Source: Isoetes taiwanensis (taxonomy: Eukaryota > Streptophyta > Lycopodiopsida > Isoetales > Isoetaceae). From it: a stretch of 64,000 nt of DNA. The DNA lies in NCBI GenBank assembly GCA_021234155.1, contig JAJEKV010000020.1, positions 18,467,018 to 18,531,017 of the forward strand, read 5' to 3'. The notes beneath the pieces are model-generated. The model was given only the letters and a program-made list of their open reading frames with translations. It was not told the DNA's origin and searched no databases. Made by a program: the position numbers and the translations under genes. This document shows positions 1 through 10,453 of this stretch, piece after piece. The stretch's first letter is position 1. Every line of letters begins with the position of its first letter.

Positions 1-142
1 ACTTGAAGAATGAACATCCTTTGACCTCCACATCAATGTTGAATACCAAGAATCTTCCAAACTTTAACCTAGTCTTTTAAGATAAATTGACCTAGTTTGA
101 ATGCATAGACCACAATTAGCATGTTGCCCTTTGGGGACAACA
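1..142 (-). repeat. 3' LTR of the Tat-like element (partial)
   Basis: This is the first 142 bases (element sense) of the 3' LTR. It matches 8200-8341 with only a few substitutions, for example 'gcatg' for 'gcacg' and 'ggggaca' for 'gggggca'. The LTR terminus CA is at 141-142 on the plus strand. The rest of this LTR is outside the window. Confidence 0.9.
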
Positions 143-1233
143 TCTCGCCAAAACAAGAAAAAGGCTGGTCCCCTCAGCCATGTGATGTCAAAAAAATGAA
201 TAACTAGAGGGGTCTTCAACTTTGTGCCAAGGTGCCCAAGTGGAAATATGATAGAGTGAGAGTGTGGGTGCAAGTGTTGATGAAATGAGTGTGAATGTGG
301 TGGTGGAATAATGTGAATGGGGTATGGTAAGTGAGAAAAGGCAGAAGTGAATGTGAAAATGACAAGATGGTGATGGAATGATGGTGAATGGAATATAGTG
401 AGTGAGAAGAGGTAAAAAAGAGTGTGAATATGACAAGGTGATGATGAAATGGAGATGAAGTGAGTATGCAAGTGTTTGAAACTTCGCCAAAACAAGAAAA
501 TGTATGTTTTCTTCTTGGTCTTCAACAAGTGCAACTCTGCTGTGATGGTAAAGATGAATTGCAGAGTGCTTTTCTTCTTTAAGGAATGAGAACAAGAATA
601 AGGAGTTCAAATGGAAGGTAGGGCTACTTATGACAGATGAAAAATATGGAGGAAGAGTGCACCTGTCATGGAAACACATAAACCAATTAGTCTCAAATCC
701 TTGCAACTCTGCTATGATGGTGAAGGTGATTTTGCAGAGTGCTGTTAAGGTATGGAAAAACAAGAATAGAAGGCTGGATGGATGGTAGGAATACTTAAAG
801 ACAGGTGAATAAAAATGGAAGAAGAATGCTCCTGCATATGACACTTGGTAATCATTAGTATCAACCCTGTTCTTGAGATCATTTGTACTGTTATTTGGTC
901 AAATCAAACTATAAACACGAAACCAATTCTATCAGAGTAATGTGCTCAAAGTCAAACTGTTCTATCTACTGAAATAGTGTGCTTAAAAATCAAACTGATT
1001 TAACTACTTTAAACCTACCATAAATCTCTAAACTTTTTAATGAAAGAAGAGGGACAAGCAAGCATCTTTGGTTCCAATACTTTTTCAGTGCAAGATATTG
1101 ATTGGATTTGGCAGTGGCATTCACGAAGCAACCTCTTGTAACCAATAAGAGTTAGCACCGCGGGTTCCAAGATTACAAAGGGTCCTTCCCAAATATTGTC
1201 AAATTTGCCAGCTGAGTCTTCCTTTGACTTGTT
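143..1233 (-). repeat. 3' spacer of the Tat-like element, with tandem repeats
   Basis: This is non-coding sequence between integrase and the 3' LTR. About 220-480 is a degenerate array rich in 'gtgaatg/gagtgtgaa' units of roughly 70 bp. 531-702 and 703-about 875 form a diverged tandem pair of about 172 bp, both starting 'gcaactctgct' and carrying 'ttgcagagtgct'. The segment 'cgccaaaacaagaaaa' occurs at 147 and again at 485. Long open frames here on the minus strand are low-complexity and do not resemble known proteins. Hypervariable tandem repeats in this position are described for Tat/Ogre elements. Confidence 0.7.
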
Positions 1234-2029
1234 CTATTTGAGAACAAGCTCTCCTTTCTTAAAGGTGCCTTGTATTTTGTGTGCAGCCTTGAATGCAGCC
1301 AGATCTTTGGCCTTCTTCAGCAAGTTAGTGTTCCCAGCTTCCATTATGTACTCATCTAAGTGTAACAGGGCGTCCAATCTTTCCTGTAAGGCATGTTCAA
1401 AAGGTAAGCATAATTTATGAGCTAATCTCAAGGAAGGTAACTCAAGTTCTACTGGTAGAACTGCTTCTATGCCATATACCAAATTGAAAGGTGTATGATT
1501 TGTAGCTGTTTTGATAGTGACTCTATAAGCCCAAAGTGCATCCACTACTTTGATATGCCAATCCTTTTTGTTAATCTCAACTGTTTTCTGCAAGATATTT
1601 TTCAACACTTTGTTAGTAGCTTCAGCTTGTCCATTACCCTGAGGATAATATGAAGAACTTTTGGTGTGCTTGACCTTCAAAATGCTCAACAAATTAGCAA
1701 TGACTTCATTAACAAAGGGGTACCTCTATCGAGAATGTATCCGGAAAGGAATACCAAACTGGAGCAAACAAATTCATGTAAAAACCTTGCGGTTGTGAGG
1801 GCATTAGCTTGCCTCAAAGGTATAGCCCTCGCCCACTTAGTAAAATAATCAGTAGCCACAATAATATGCTGATGTTGACCTGTAGAAGAAGGATTAATGG
1901 GACCAATATAATCTAGCCCCTGATTTGAAAGGGTCCCGGAGATATGATAGGATTCAAGGCGGTGGCAATAAAATTCTTTTACTAAAAATTTGACATTGAT
2001 GGCAAGTTTTTATAACCTCATAGCAATCT
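1234..2029 (-). pseudogene. Integrase core and C-terminus of the Tat-like element, frameshifted
   Basis: Translated on the minus strand, about 1870-1700 gives the integrase core with an ATDYFTKW-type first Asp and a DRGTPF second Asp. 1692-1234 (152 aa) continues with YYPQGNGQAEATNKVL, which holds the catalytic Glu, and then the conserved DALWAYR and TPFNLVYG blocks of gypsy integrases. The zinc-binding part is at the 3' end of the preceding frame (ending at 2030). At least one frameshift and stop separate these pieces, so no intact integrase can be made. The family inserts element DNA into chromosomes; the gene order RT before integrase places this in Ty3/gypsy. Confidence 0.85.
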
Positions 2030-4057
2030 CTAAAAACAAGAGGGCCAATAATATCCGGACACGAGAATCTTTTTTGCAAAGTGGTATCCCCAAGCAAAAT
2101 GTCCTCCACAGATACCTTTATGCATCTCCCTAATAATCAAGGTGATTCTTCTTGATTTACACACCTCAAAGAAGATTCCATCCCTGTTAACTTTGCACAA
2201 GACATTGTCTATCAACTTGAATTGTCTGCACTTGTCCTTAAGTCTTCTTCTCTGACTTGGAGTGAGGTTTGGAGAGATGATCCCATGTTGTAAAAAATCT
2301 CTAATAGGTTGCTGCCATCCTCCTTTGGCTTGATTTCCCTGAGTTACTTCTAAGTGTGCTACTGCAAGTGAAGTGTCAGTAGTATTCAATTCATCTTCAT
2401 GATCAAAAAATATATAAGGCGAGTAGAGGCTAGGATTTCGTGTCAAGTGCAACTCTTTTACAGAAATATCATAACTTTGCAACTTACAAGCCCATCTCTG
2501 GATTTTTGGTTTATTAGTTGCCTTACCAAATAGCAAGCCCATTGGATTTTGCTTCATATGAACTTGAACTTGGCTCTTCAGAAGCAAATGTCCTTGCCTA
2601 TTGATAAGAAACATGAGAGCAGCAGCACTTTTTTCTATTCTGGTGTATCTTTCTTCAAGAGCAGACCATTGTTTGCTTGCAAAGACTATAGTATGCTTGT
2701 CCTGCAAAATGGCTAAACCTATGGCCTTTTTGGTAACAGTCATATAAACTTCAAATGGCATGCTCAGATCTGGTTTTTTCAAAAGAGTAGCTTCACATAT
2801 AGATGAAATAAGAAAGTCAAAAGCCTCTTGGCATTCTGAAGTCCATGAAATAGGTATGTGCTTGCTTTCAGATTTAGAAAATTTACCTACCCTGGTCAAC
2901 TTAGAGATGGGACTTAAAATATGAGCAAAATTTGGGATATACATTCTAAGAAAACTTGTCATACCAATAAAACTCTTAACCTGCTTCAGATTCTTGGGAG
3001 GTGCTAGCTTTTTGAGAGCTTCAATCTTATCCTGAGCAACTTGAATGACCTGGCTGGATACTTCATGTCCTAGGAGCTGCCCTTTAGATGCAAAAAAGAT
3101 ACATTTTTTTGGATTTAGATTAACTCCTGAAGTCCTGCATAAAGAGCAAATTTTTGCAAGTAATTCCACATGGTTAGAAGAATGAGAGCCCAAGCAAAGA
3201 TCATCTAAGTAGACCCTAAACTCTTCAGCAGACATGGTTTTAAAAATAACATCCATTGCTCTTTGAAAAGTGGCTGGGGCATTCATTAGGCCAAATGGCA
3301 TTCTCTTCATAGCATATGTGCCCCAAGGAGTGATAAATGAAGTCTTTGGCTGATCCTCCTCTTTGATGCTGATCTGATTAAACCCTGAAAAACCATCCAA
3401 AAATGAGTACATGTCTTTCCCTGCAACAGCATATAGAATTTCCTCTAAAAAAGGTAAAGGGTAACAATCTTTTATGGTGGCTTTATTCAAGTCTCGATAA
3501 TCTATACAAATTCTCAAAGCACCATTCTTTTTCTCCACTGGAACAATGCATGACACCCATTCAGGATTAATAATTTCCACAATAACACCTGCATCCAACA
3601 TTTTATGCAACTCTTCTTTGATTAAATCTAAAAGTGGAGCATTGATCCTCCTTAACTTCTGGAAAACAGGTTTACACCCTTCTTTAATTTTAATTTCAAA
3701 TTGACATACCTCTTCCTTGATACCAATGAGCTCAGAATAATCCCAAGCAAACACATCATCTCTTTCTTCAAAGAATTTGGTAATTTCTTCCTTGTTTTGT
3801 GTGTCAAAGAGATCTCCCACAAACATAGTTCTTTGCTGGCCATTTTTATTAATTATAACCTCATGGGTTGCTTCTTCTTGTGATGCATTTATAACTAATA
3901 TAGGACAGAATTCCTTGGCCTCGTCCTCATCAAGATCTTCCTCTGGGATAGCTCCTTCAGATAAATAAGTCATTAAAGTGTTCTCTGCACAAAGCATCAG
4001 CTTCCCAATTCTGCTCCCTTGGAATATGAGTAATTTCCCAAGAAGTGAAGTAAGCAA
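2030..4057 (-). pseudogene. Reverse transcriptase, degenerate RNase H and integrase zinc-binding region (Ty3/gypsy)
   Basis: This is a 675-aa open frame. Residues from about 150 show gypsy RT motifs: CIDYRDLNKATIKDCYPLP, the FLDGFSGFNQI block, MPFGLMNAPATFQRAMD and the catalytic FRVYLDDLCLGS (YLDD intact). Next comes the gypsy RNase H region, where the usual T-D-A-S motif is replaced by YMTVTKKAIG, so the first catalytic Asp is missing. The end carries the integrase zinc-binding (HHCC-like) region with MHKGICGGHF. The frame is only part of a polyprotein: protease lies upstream in another frame and the integrase core downstream. The first Met is probably not a true start. RNase H loss alongside a second RNase H upstream is noted in the findings. 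Confidence 0.88.
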
Positions 4058-4335
4058 GCATTCCCATTACCTGAATTCTCAAGGATTCCATGTCAGTAAC
4101 CTGTCTGCAAACTAACTGAGAATCTCCATAGATGTGTATAATTGAAATATCCATAGCCTTAGCTTCTTGAAGACCTGCAATCAGAGCCTTGTACTCTGCT
4201 ACATTAGAAGTTATTTGGGGAAAAATCCTTCCTACCTTAGCCAAGAGTTTATTGGAGGTATCCTTCAGTATAGCTGAGATGAAGCTACATTTAGTTTCTT
4301 TGAAATCCCTCCATCAAACCATAAACATCCTTCTT
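3975..4335 (-). pseudogene. Second (archaeal-type-like) RNase H domain between protease and RT
   Basis: Two minus-strand frames together show all four RNase H acidic residues. CLWFDGG (Asp at about 4313-4315) is in the frame 4645-4265. NVAEYKALIAGLQEAK (Glu), IHIYGDSQLVCRQV (Asp) and HIPREQNWEADAL (Asp) are in the frame 4244-3957. A frameshift around 4250 separates the first motif from the rest. The spacing and motif style (D, EY-AL-GL, YGDS-LV, N--AD) resemble the extra aRNH domain reported for Tat elements. Here it lies upstream of RT. The domain would degrade RNA in RNA/DNA hybrids during reverse transcription. Confidence 0.78.
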
Positions 4336-5771
4336 TCCCATTTTCAGAAGGTAGTGCACACTCTCTAATCAAAGGAATCAGATCTGTTTTCTTTGTGCTA
4401 GAGGTTGCTAAACTATAAGATCCTAGGGGCTCTTCTATAAGCATTTCTTTAACAAAGTGTACCTCTTCCCTAAAGCCATAAGAACCATCCTGATTGTAAA
4501 TTGTAGCTACTTGAGTGCCATTTGAAATGGTGCATCTCCCTTCAGACCAGATTGGCCTAGCATCAACTGTAGCCATCCACCTTCTCCCTAGCAAGAGATC
4601 ATATATATCTGCATCTTCTCCTAAACCTTCAAAAGCCAACAACAAAATTGGCAGCTACAACAATGCCTTTAGTATTAACAGGAACTTTGGTCACAATTCC
4701 AACTGGTGCTATTTTAGCATTAGAAAAGGATTTTAACAAAACAGATGACCTTTTATCTATCTCGAACCCACATTTTTTCATAACATGATAAGGCATGATA
4801 TTTAGAGGTGAACCTCCATCAAGCAACACATTGGAAAAAGAATAACCTCTTAAAGTAGCTGAACACATAAATGCACCTGGGTCTTCTTCATTTTGAGCCA
4901 AAATAAGATTAGTGGCATTTGCAACACCTACACAAGCCAATGCCTCACTGAAAGTAGTTTGTTGTAATAACTTTTTCCTATAACCAGGTGCAATCTTTAA
5001 CAAGGTAAATAAATCCACACTTACTTTAGAATTTTTCAATAAAATATCCAACTCATCAAGATCTTGATCTTTCTTACCATACTTTTGTTGAGGAGGTGGG
5101 GCTATTTCTTGAGGAGAAATAGGGGGTAATGGTAATGTTGACTTTCTGGATTGCTCTGGAACAAACTTATTATGCTCAGCAGGTCTATGGATCTCGTCCA
5201 TGCTTCTGGTTTGTACCACCATTACTTCCTCAGTCTTTGGCATCTCTGTAGCCTGCACAAATCTTATAGAACTAGTAGGTTCAGCAAACCTCACATGGGA
5301 AGTTACCTCAGATTTCTTTTCTCTCTCCTGCTTGGCAAAATATTCTTTGACAGTGCATCTAAGATCAGTATGGCCAATTTCTTTGCAAAAAGCACAGACT
5401 GGGCATTCCCTACCAAAATGACCTTTCTTTTTACATTTAGGACATATTTGCCAATAACAAATATCAGCTGGATGTGAAGTCCTATTGCAATGAATGCATT
5501 CAGGGTAAGTTCTACCTGCCCTGCTTGCTTTGAGTTCCACAAGTTGCTTGGTCACTTCTGCTAAGGCTTCAGTTACCTTTGTCAAATCTGCTTTAACCTC
5601 TGAAATTTGAGAGTCAGCCTCTTCATCTTTGGTATTTTTCTTTTCTTTATGCACAGCATAGATAGGAACAGAGTGGTGAGGTTCATAAGGGCCATCAGTG
5701 GCATCAGGGTAAAAGGGGTCATGCTGAAAGTTATGATGTTTTTCTGGTAGGATAGAGAGCATTTTGGTCAA
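4265..5771 (-). pseudogene. Gag C-terminus with three zinc knuckles, and aspartic protease
   Basis: The 380-aa frame 5771-4629 has three CX2CX4HX4C knuckles at about residues 92-105, 110-123 and 126-139 (CIHC.., CPKC.., CAFC..), which bind element RNA. The protease follows, with core NVLLDGGSPLNIMP, where the usual DSG/DTG is DGG as in Tat elements. The next frame (4645-4265) carries a second protease-like block ADIYDLLLGRRWM. Just upstream of the knuckles, KVTEALAEVTKQLVEL is a short helical stretch. The junction to the N-terminal gag frame at 5814 and to the RNase H frame are both frameshifted. Confidence 0.83.
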
Positions 5772-5813
5772 TTCAGTGGTCTTGGCAAAAACTTTGTAGA
5801 TGGAATCAAAACC

Positions 5814-6398
5814 TTATGCAGCTTGTATCTTAATAAGCTTTCTATGAATTTCTGGTCTAGAAGATAGGCCTTTGATAAAAGAGGACACCAGAAAGAGCGT
5901 GGGGACAGTAACTTGGCATTTCTGACATCTACATGAAGGTGCTGAATCTTTCCTTATACTGACTAACACTTTCACCTGCATAAATAGAGAAATTTTGCAA
6001 TTCATTAACAAGGTCCTTAGGAGCAGCATTCCAAACCTGTCTAAAAACTTGGTAACAAGATCATCCCAATAAGTGGTTCCCATGAGCTTCTCATAAGTCA
6101 GCCAAGCACCAGCTTCACTCTCCTCTTTAAAACACTTTTCAAATTGTGAGAACTTGCATCCTTTCTTAAAGCCATAATCCCTGTAGTAATCTTCAAAAAT
6201 TCTTAGAAAAGTATTAGCACTCATACTGGAATCAAAAGTAGGCAATGGAGTGGGCACATTCAATTCAAGCTGGTAAGGTAAACCTTGAAGTAATCCAGTT
6301 GAAAAACTTGGGGGAAGAGATCTATCTCTGCAGGGTTCTGAAGGGTCATGTTCTTCCATTGGTTCTTGCTCTGCTGGAAATTTCTGCTTTGGAGCCAT
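5814..6398 (-). pseudogene. Gag N-terminal region of the Tat-like element
   Basis: This 194-aa frame starts ATG at 6398, 22 nt downstream of the primer site, so this is a credible gag start. It contains the retrotransposon gag block ANTFLRIFEDYYRDYGFKKG and ESEAGAWLTYEKLMGTTYWDDL typical of gypsy capsid. The final residues are out of frame after about residue 130, and the frame then breaks before the zinc-knuckle part at 5771. Confidence 0.78.
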
Positions 6399-6419
6399 GA
6401 GTTCTCAAAATCCAGGTAG

Positions 6420-6438
6420 AATCTCGGTAGAACCTCCA
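6420..6438 (-). promoter_or_regulatory. Primer binding site, tRNA-Gln type
   Basis: On the minus strand the 19 bases starting TGGAGGTTCTACCGAG complement a tRNA 3' end ...TCGGTAGAACCTCCA. This matches plant tRNA-Gln (acceptor GGTTCTA) rather than initiator Met. The site begins three bases inside the inner LTR edge at 6442. Confidence 0.8.
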
Positions 6439-6441
6439 AAA

Positions 6442-8341
6442 TGTTGACCCTAAACCTGGCTTAAAGGTTAACCACAAGGAACCAATTCGAGTTTTCACTC
6501 AAATTGGGGTTAGAACCTCCAGATCACTTAAGGTGATCAGTCTATACAAGATAATTCCAAAGACAAGTTCAAAAAGTTTGAGTTCTATACCTTTCCCATT
6601 TCCAAAAAATGGCACCTTTGCCAAAACAGTTGTGGTGTTGAGATGCAGATCGATTTTTTAAGTCAGGCACTGTAGACTCGGTCAAAAAAGTTGTAGGTAA
6701 CCAACAGTAAAGCCTCTGACCAAGTCAGAAACTTAATTTGTGAGTTATTCGAGCTCAAAGTGTGGTCAAAATTTGGTCAATAGAGGTCAAATGTGGAAAA
6801 CAGTGATCAGAAATTGAGATTTGGAGTTGCCAATCATCTTTTTGAGAATTTCCAAAGCAAATGGGTTGCAATGGTGCTAAGGAAGAGAGGCAAGTAGTCA
6901 AATCGTCATTTGGATGTGTAAAGGTATTTTTTGTGAATAGATTTGGCAAAATACAGTGAAAACTGTTCAAACCCGAGAGCAATTTTTTTGAATTTGAGCT
7001 ATACGTGGTATTTTTGGATGATTTCAACTCCCTTGGCTTGCACAAGCCCTAAGAATAGCTGGCAAGTGGGCCAAAAGAATTGGAAGACACACGAAAATTT
7101 TCTGTAGGATATTTTGTGGCAAGAATTGTAGAAGAAAATATCAGAAATGGATTTGACAACTTGGCAATCAATTTAAATTGATATCATGATAACAGAATAT
7201 AAGGATGCTTCATAGCTTTAATCACAGGAAAATAATCATCTCAAGTCAATAAATAATTTTTGAAAGTAATGTCAACTAGATCTTGTAAATCCAGTTGAGG
7301 AGAGCTCAGGAACTTCAAGGATCGTTCAGATCTTGCTCAGCAATGATCAATGTAGGATCTAAGTACTTCTGGGCCTTCGAAAAACTTTTGTTGTTGATCC
7401 CCTGGTATATAAGTTTGAATTTAATGATTCCGGCATCTTAGGGCTTAGATTTAGGCTTAACATGATGCTTAAGAGCAAGAATCCAGGTTTAGGTAGGTCT
7501 TATGGTTTAAAAACTCGGTTCCGGCGTGATTCGAGCTCGTTTCTAGTTTTAGGTTTGCAACAGCTGTATTTTCTGAAGATCTGCGCGATACGGTCACCGT
7601 ATTTCTCGAAGTATAAACTAGGAATATTCCGTATTTTGTGTTTTTTGAAGAGTTTAGGCCATGGTTTAGGGGGTCACCCATAAAAAAACATTAAAGGAGT
7701 GACATTTGAGCAAAGGCAACCCTAATATTTGGGGGAATATACCAGATTTTGGGCATTATGAACGGGAATATTCCACATAACATGGCTTTTTTATGGCACA
7801 ATGGTGAATAGGTATGGGGGAATTTGCAAGAACATGGCATAGAAAGTAAAAGGGCAAAAGCTATGGAGGCAATGGTGGGAATAAATTATGGGGAAATAAG
7901 GATGTATTGGGAAAGGAAAATTAGGCAAGACATGATAGGGTATGCAAGGGTGAACAAAAGAGGATATAAGTATAGGGAAAGATGGCTAGGAAATTTCAAG
8001 GGGTAAGAATAGAAATGGATAAGAATGGCTTAGGAAATGGAATCAAGTACCATGGGGTCTTCCAATCTTTTAACTTCCAATCTTCAAAAAATGCCTTCCA
8101 AACTTTTTAACCCAGAATCTTCTAGAGCATATTCTTGACTAAGCATTTTGACCTTGAATAAAGTACCTCATGTGAGTTTTGAACCTTGAGCACTTGTTGA
8201 CTTGAAGAATGAACATCCTTTGACCTCCACATCAATGTTGAATACCAAGAATCTTCCAAACTTTAACCTAGTCTTTTAAGATAAATTGACCTAGTTTGAA
8301 TGCATAGACCACAATTAGCACGTTGCCCTTTGGGGGCAACA
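6442..8341 (-). repeat. 5' LTR of the Tat-like element (1900 bp)
   Basis: On the plus strand this starts TGTTGACCC at 6442 and ends GGGGCAACA at 8341, giving TGTTG/CAACA inverted ends. The right end is identical in layout to 1-142. The left edge is fixed by the adjacent primer site. Short open frames inside (for example 7462-7683) look spurious. Confidence 0.85.
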
Positions 8342-9760
8342 AGTCTTATCCCATGACATGAAATGAATTGAAAAGTTCAAAAATTTTTCTTAGCATATTT
8401 TGCTTGAGCTTCATTTAATTCCATCGAGGTTGCGTCTTCTACAGGATAGTCTGCCTATAGTATAAGGATTTCTTTAATTGTTCTACTATATAGCTTTTGT
8501 TCTAATATTTGAGATGACATTGCTTCAAATGTATTGTTTTCTTAGATTAATCGAATTTAAGAAGCAATTGATCTCTGTCATGTAAAGAGGGCTTCAATAA
8601 ACTAGTGGAAGACATCATGAATCTTTACATGTAGTGGCAACTCTAATTGATGTGCTAGATTCCCCATCTTTTTAATGATTCGGAAAGGACCAACATATCT
8701 TGGAGCAAGTTTACCACAATTTCCCTTTGTAAGTTGACTTTTCTTTGGCTTCACATGGAAATATACAAAAGTCTCCAATCTTGAACTCTCAATGTATTAT
8801 GTGCTTATCTGCAAATTGCTTCTGTCTACATTGCGCCTCTGCTATCCTACTTCTTATAAACTGCACCCTATCTGCATATTCTTCCAATATCTGCCTAGAA
8901 ATTTTAGATTTAACCATAGGATCATACCAATTTATTGAAGCATCACAATCCTGCCCATAAAATGCTTCAAATGGTGTCATGCCTATAGATTCATGTTTAG
9001 AATTATTGTAAGCAAACTATGCTAAAGGTAATTAACCTTCCCATTTGTTTGGGTTATCTTGACAATTCATACGCAAAATGTCCTCAAGGACCCTATTTAC
9101 TCTTTCTATTTGCCCATCAGTTCTAGATGATAGCCTATGCTCATTTGCAATTGAGTTCCAACTTCCTTGAAAAATGAAATCCAAAAGTTGCTAGTAAATC
9201 TTGGATCCCTATCAAAAACAGTTTTCTTAGGAATGCCATGTAAACAAAAGATGTCATGAATAAAGATATTAGCAGTTACCTTCGTTGTTGTTGTTTTCGT
9301 AACTGAAAGAAATGAGCATGTTTGGTTAACCTGTCACCATTTTCTTTCTGGAATAGGTAATGATTGCAAAAGGCCAGATGTCCTAATCTGTTCTTCCTTA
9401 ACACGAGAACACATCCCAGAACTTTGGATGTTCTTGCGAACATAATCTTTTAGTCCTGACCAATGGTATACCTTGTGGAATCCTGGATGACTTGCTATTA
9501 CTGCATCATGACATTCATTTAAGATCCTCTTTTTAATGTGATCAATTGCAGGAATACAAACTCTTGACTTGTATCTCTCAGTATTCTAAATTCAAAATTA
9601 TATCCATATCTCCAAATTCTCCCTTCGTACTTTCAATTTTGATCCAAAATAGTTGTTTGTAGCAATACTATCTTTTAATTCATCCAGCCAATCTGTTGTA
9701 ATCATAGTTACTGCATCCTCAACAACACTCGTACTGCCCATTTGCTCTGATACCAATTTT
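8342..9760 (-). pseudogene. Decayed Ty3/gypsy pol remnant (integrase to C-terminus) and gag start
   Basis: Minus-strand translation gives integrase pieces in several frames. About 9560-9340 has the zinc region with HDAVIASHPGFHKVY. About 9260-9130 has GIPKKTVFDRDPRFTSNFW. About 9120-9060 has RTDGQIERVNRVLEDILRM. 8980-8789 has MTPFEAFYGQDCDASINWYD and AQCRQKQFADKH. About 8740-8600 has RYVGPFRIIKKMGNLAHQLELP, and a chromodomain-like PVEDATSMELNEAQAKYAK lies near 8430. At 9740-9600 a short gag-like start follows a tRNA-Met-type primer site, so RT is deleted. Many stops and frameshifts mark an old copy. The Tat-like element's right end abuts it at 8341. Confidence 0.78.
9744..9755 (-). promoter_or_regulatory. 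Primer binding site, initiator tRNA-Met type
   Basis: The minus strand reads TGGTATCAGAGC, the standard plant iMet primer site, directly followed by a gag-like reading frame on the minus strand. Its LTR should lie to the right. Confidence 0.65.
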
Positions 9761-9765
9761 CTGAC

Positions 9766-10229
9766 TGTCCTTTGCCCGATACCAATTAATACTAAAATAC
9801 CTTACACAAACACCTCAAGTTCCACGGGTGCAGAACCTATGTATCGTCCCAAAATCCAAAATAGTATGCTGCGGCATCTCTAAACTACTGGTCTCTAGCC
9901 AAAGAGACAACCTTCAACTAGATGCAACTTGACATGAACGCCGTCAAGTCCTTATTAGCGAACTTCATCAGTGCCTACTCTCCAGTGTCAAGTGATACCC
10001 TCGTGGCCTTGGTTTCTGCTTAGTCTCTCCAGAGAGCTGTGGGCAGACCAAGGTGCAGCTAGACTAGCAACATGATGGAAGTTCAATTCCATTTAATTGT
10101 CAAGCTTGATCGTTGTATATATTCTATATGTTATCGTACTTCAAATAATCTAACCTTCTTGCAAAGTGACTCTAATAGGCAATTCAAAGGTCATTATAAA
10201 TCATAAGGATTATAATCCATATCCAAAAG
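9766..10229. other. Probable decayed LTR and flank; no gene seen
   Basis: This lies where the 5' LTR of the degraded gypsy element should be, but no second LTR copy is in view to define it. 10178-10229 is the left copy of a host tandem pair of about 58 bp ('aaggattataatccatatcc') whose right copy is at 16066-16125 beyond the L1. No coding signal was seen. Confidence 0.4.
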
Positions 10230-10453
10230 CGATAACTCAATTGAGGGTAAAGAATCCAATGGAGGCGCAGCCCTAAGCGCCATGTAGAGATGGCGCTTTG
10301 CATTTTCGATTGTATCTGGAGCATCCGGTGTCAGAATCAGGCGATTCTTGGTGCGTTGGAAAGCTGATTCAGAGAGCTTTCCAAGGTGTATAGCGTGTTA
10401 GGTTTCCAGGTCTGTAGCTAAGCCGGATTTTCACCGGGAAAGTTTCGGCCAGC

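Larger units (their letters stand above)
1..8341 (-). mobile_element. Tat/Ogre-like Ty3/gypsy LTR retrotransposon, truncated by the window edge
   Basis: On the minus strand the order is 5' LTR (8341-6442), tRNA-Gln primer site, gag, three zinc knuckles, protease, an extra RNase H, reverse transcriptase, a degenerate RNase H, integrase, a repeat-rich 3' spacer and the start of the 3' LTR (142-1). Positions 1-142 repeat 8200-8341 almost exactly, which identifies both as LTR. The LTR ends are TGTTG...CAACA. The protease core LLDGGSPLNIM, the second RNase H and the long 3' spacer are known traits of the Tat/Ogre lineage. The coding region is broken by several frameshifts, so this copy is not autonomous. 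The far end of the 3' LTR and its target duplication lie left of the window. Confidence 0.9.

Noticed and set aside
188..844. 218-aa open frame on the minus strand (and 534-64)
   Set aside because: Low-complexity His/Ser/Phe-rich translation of tandem repeats in the Tat spacer; no domain and no start context.
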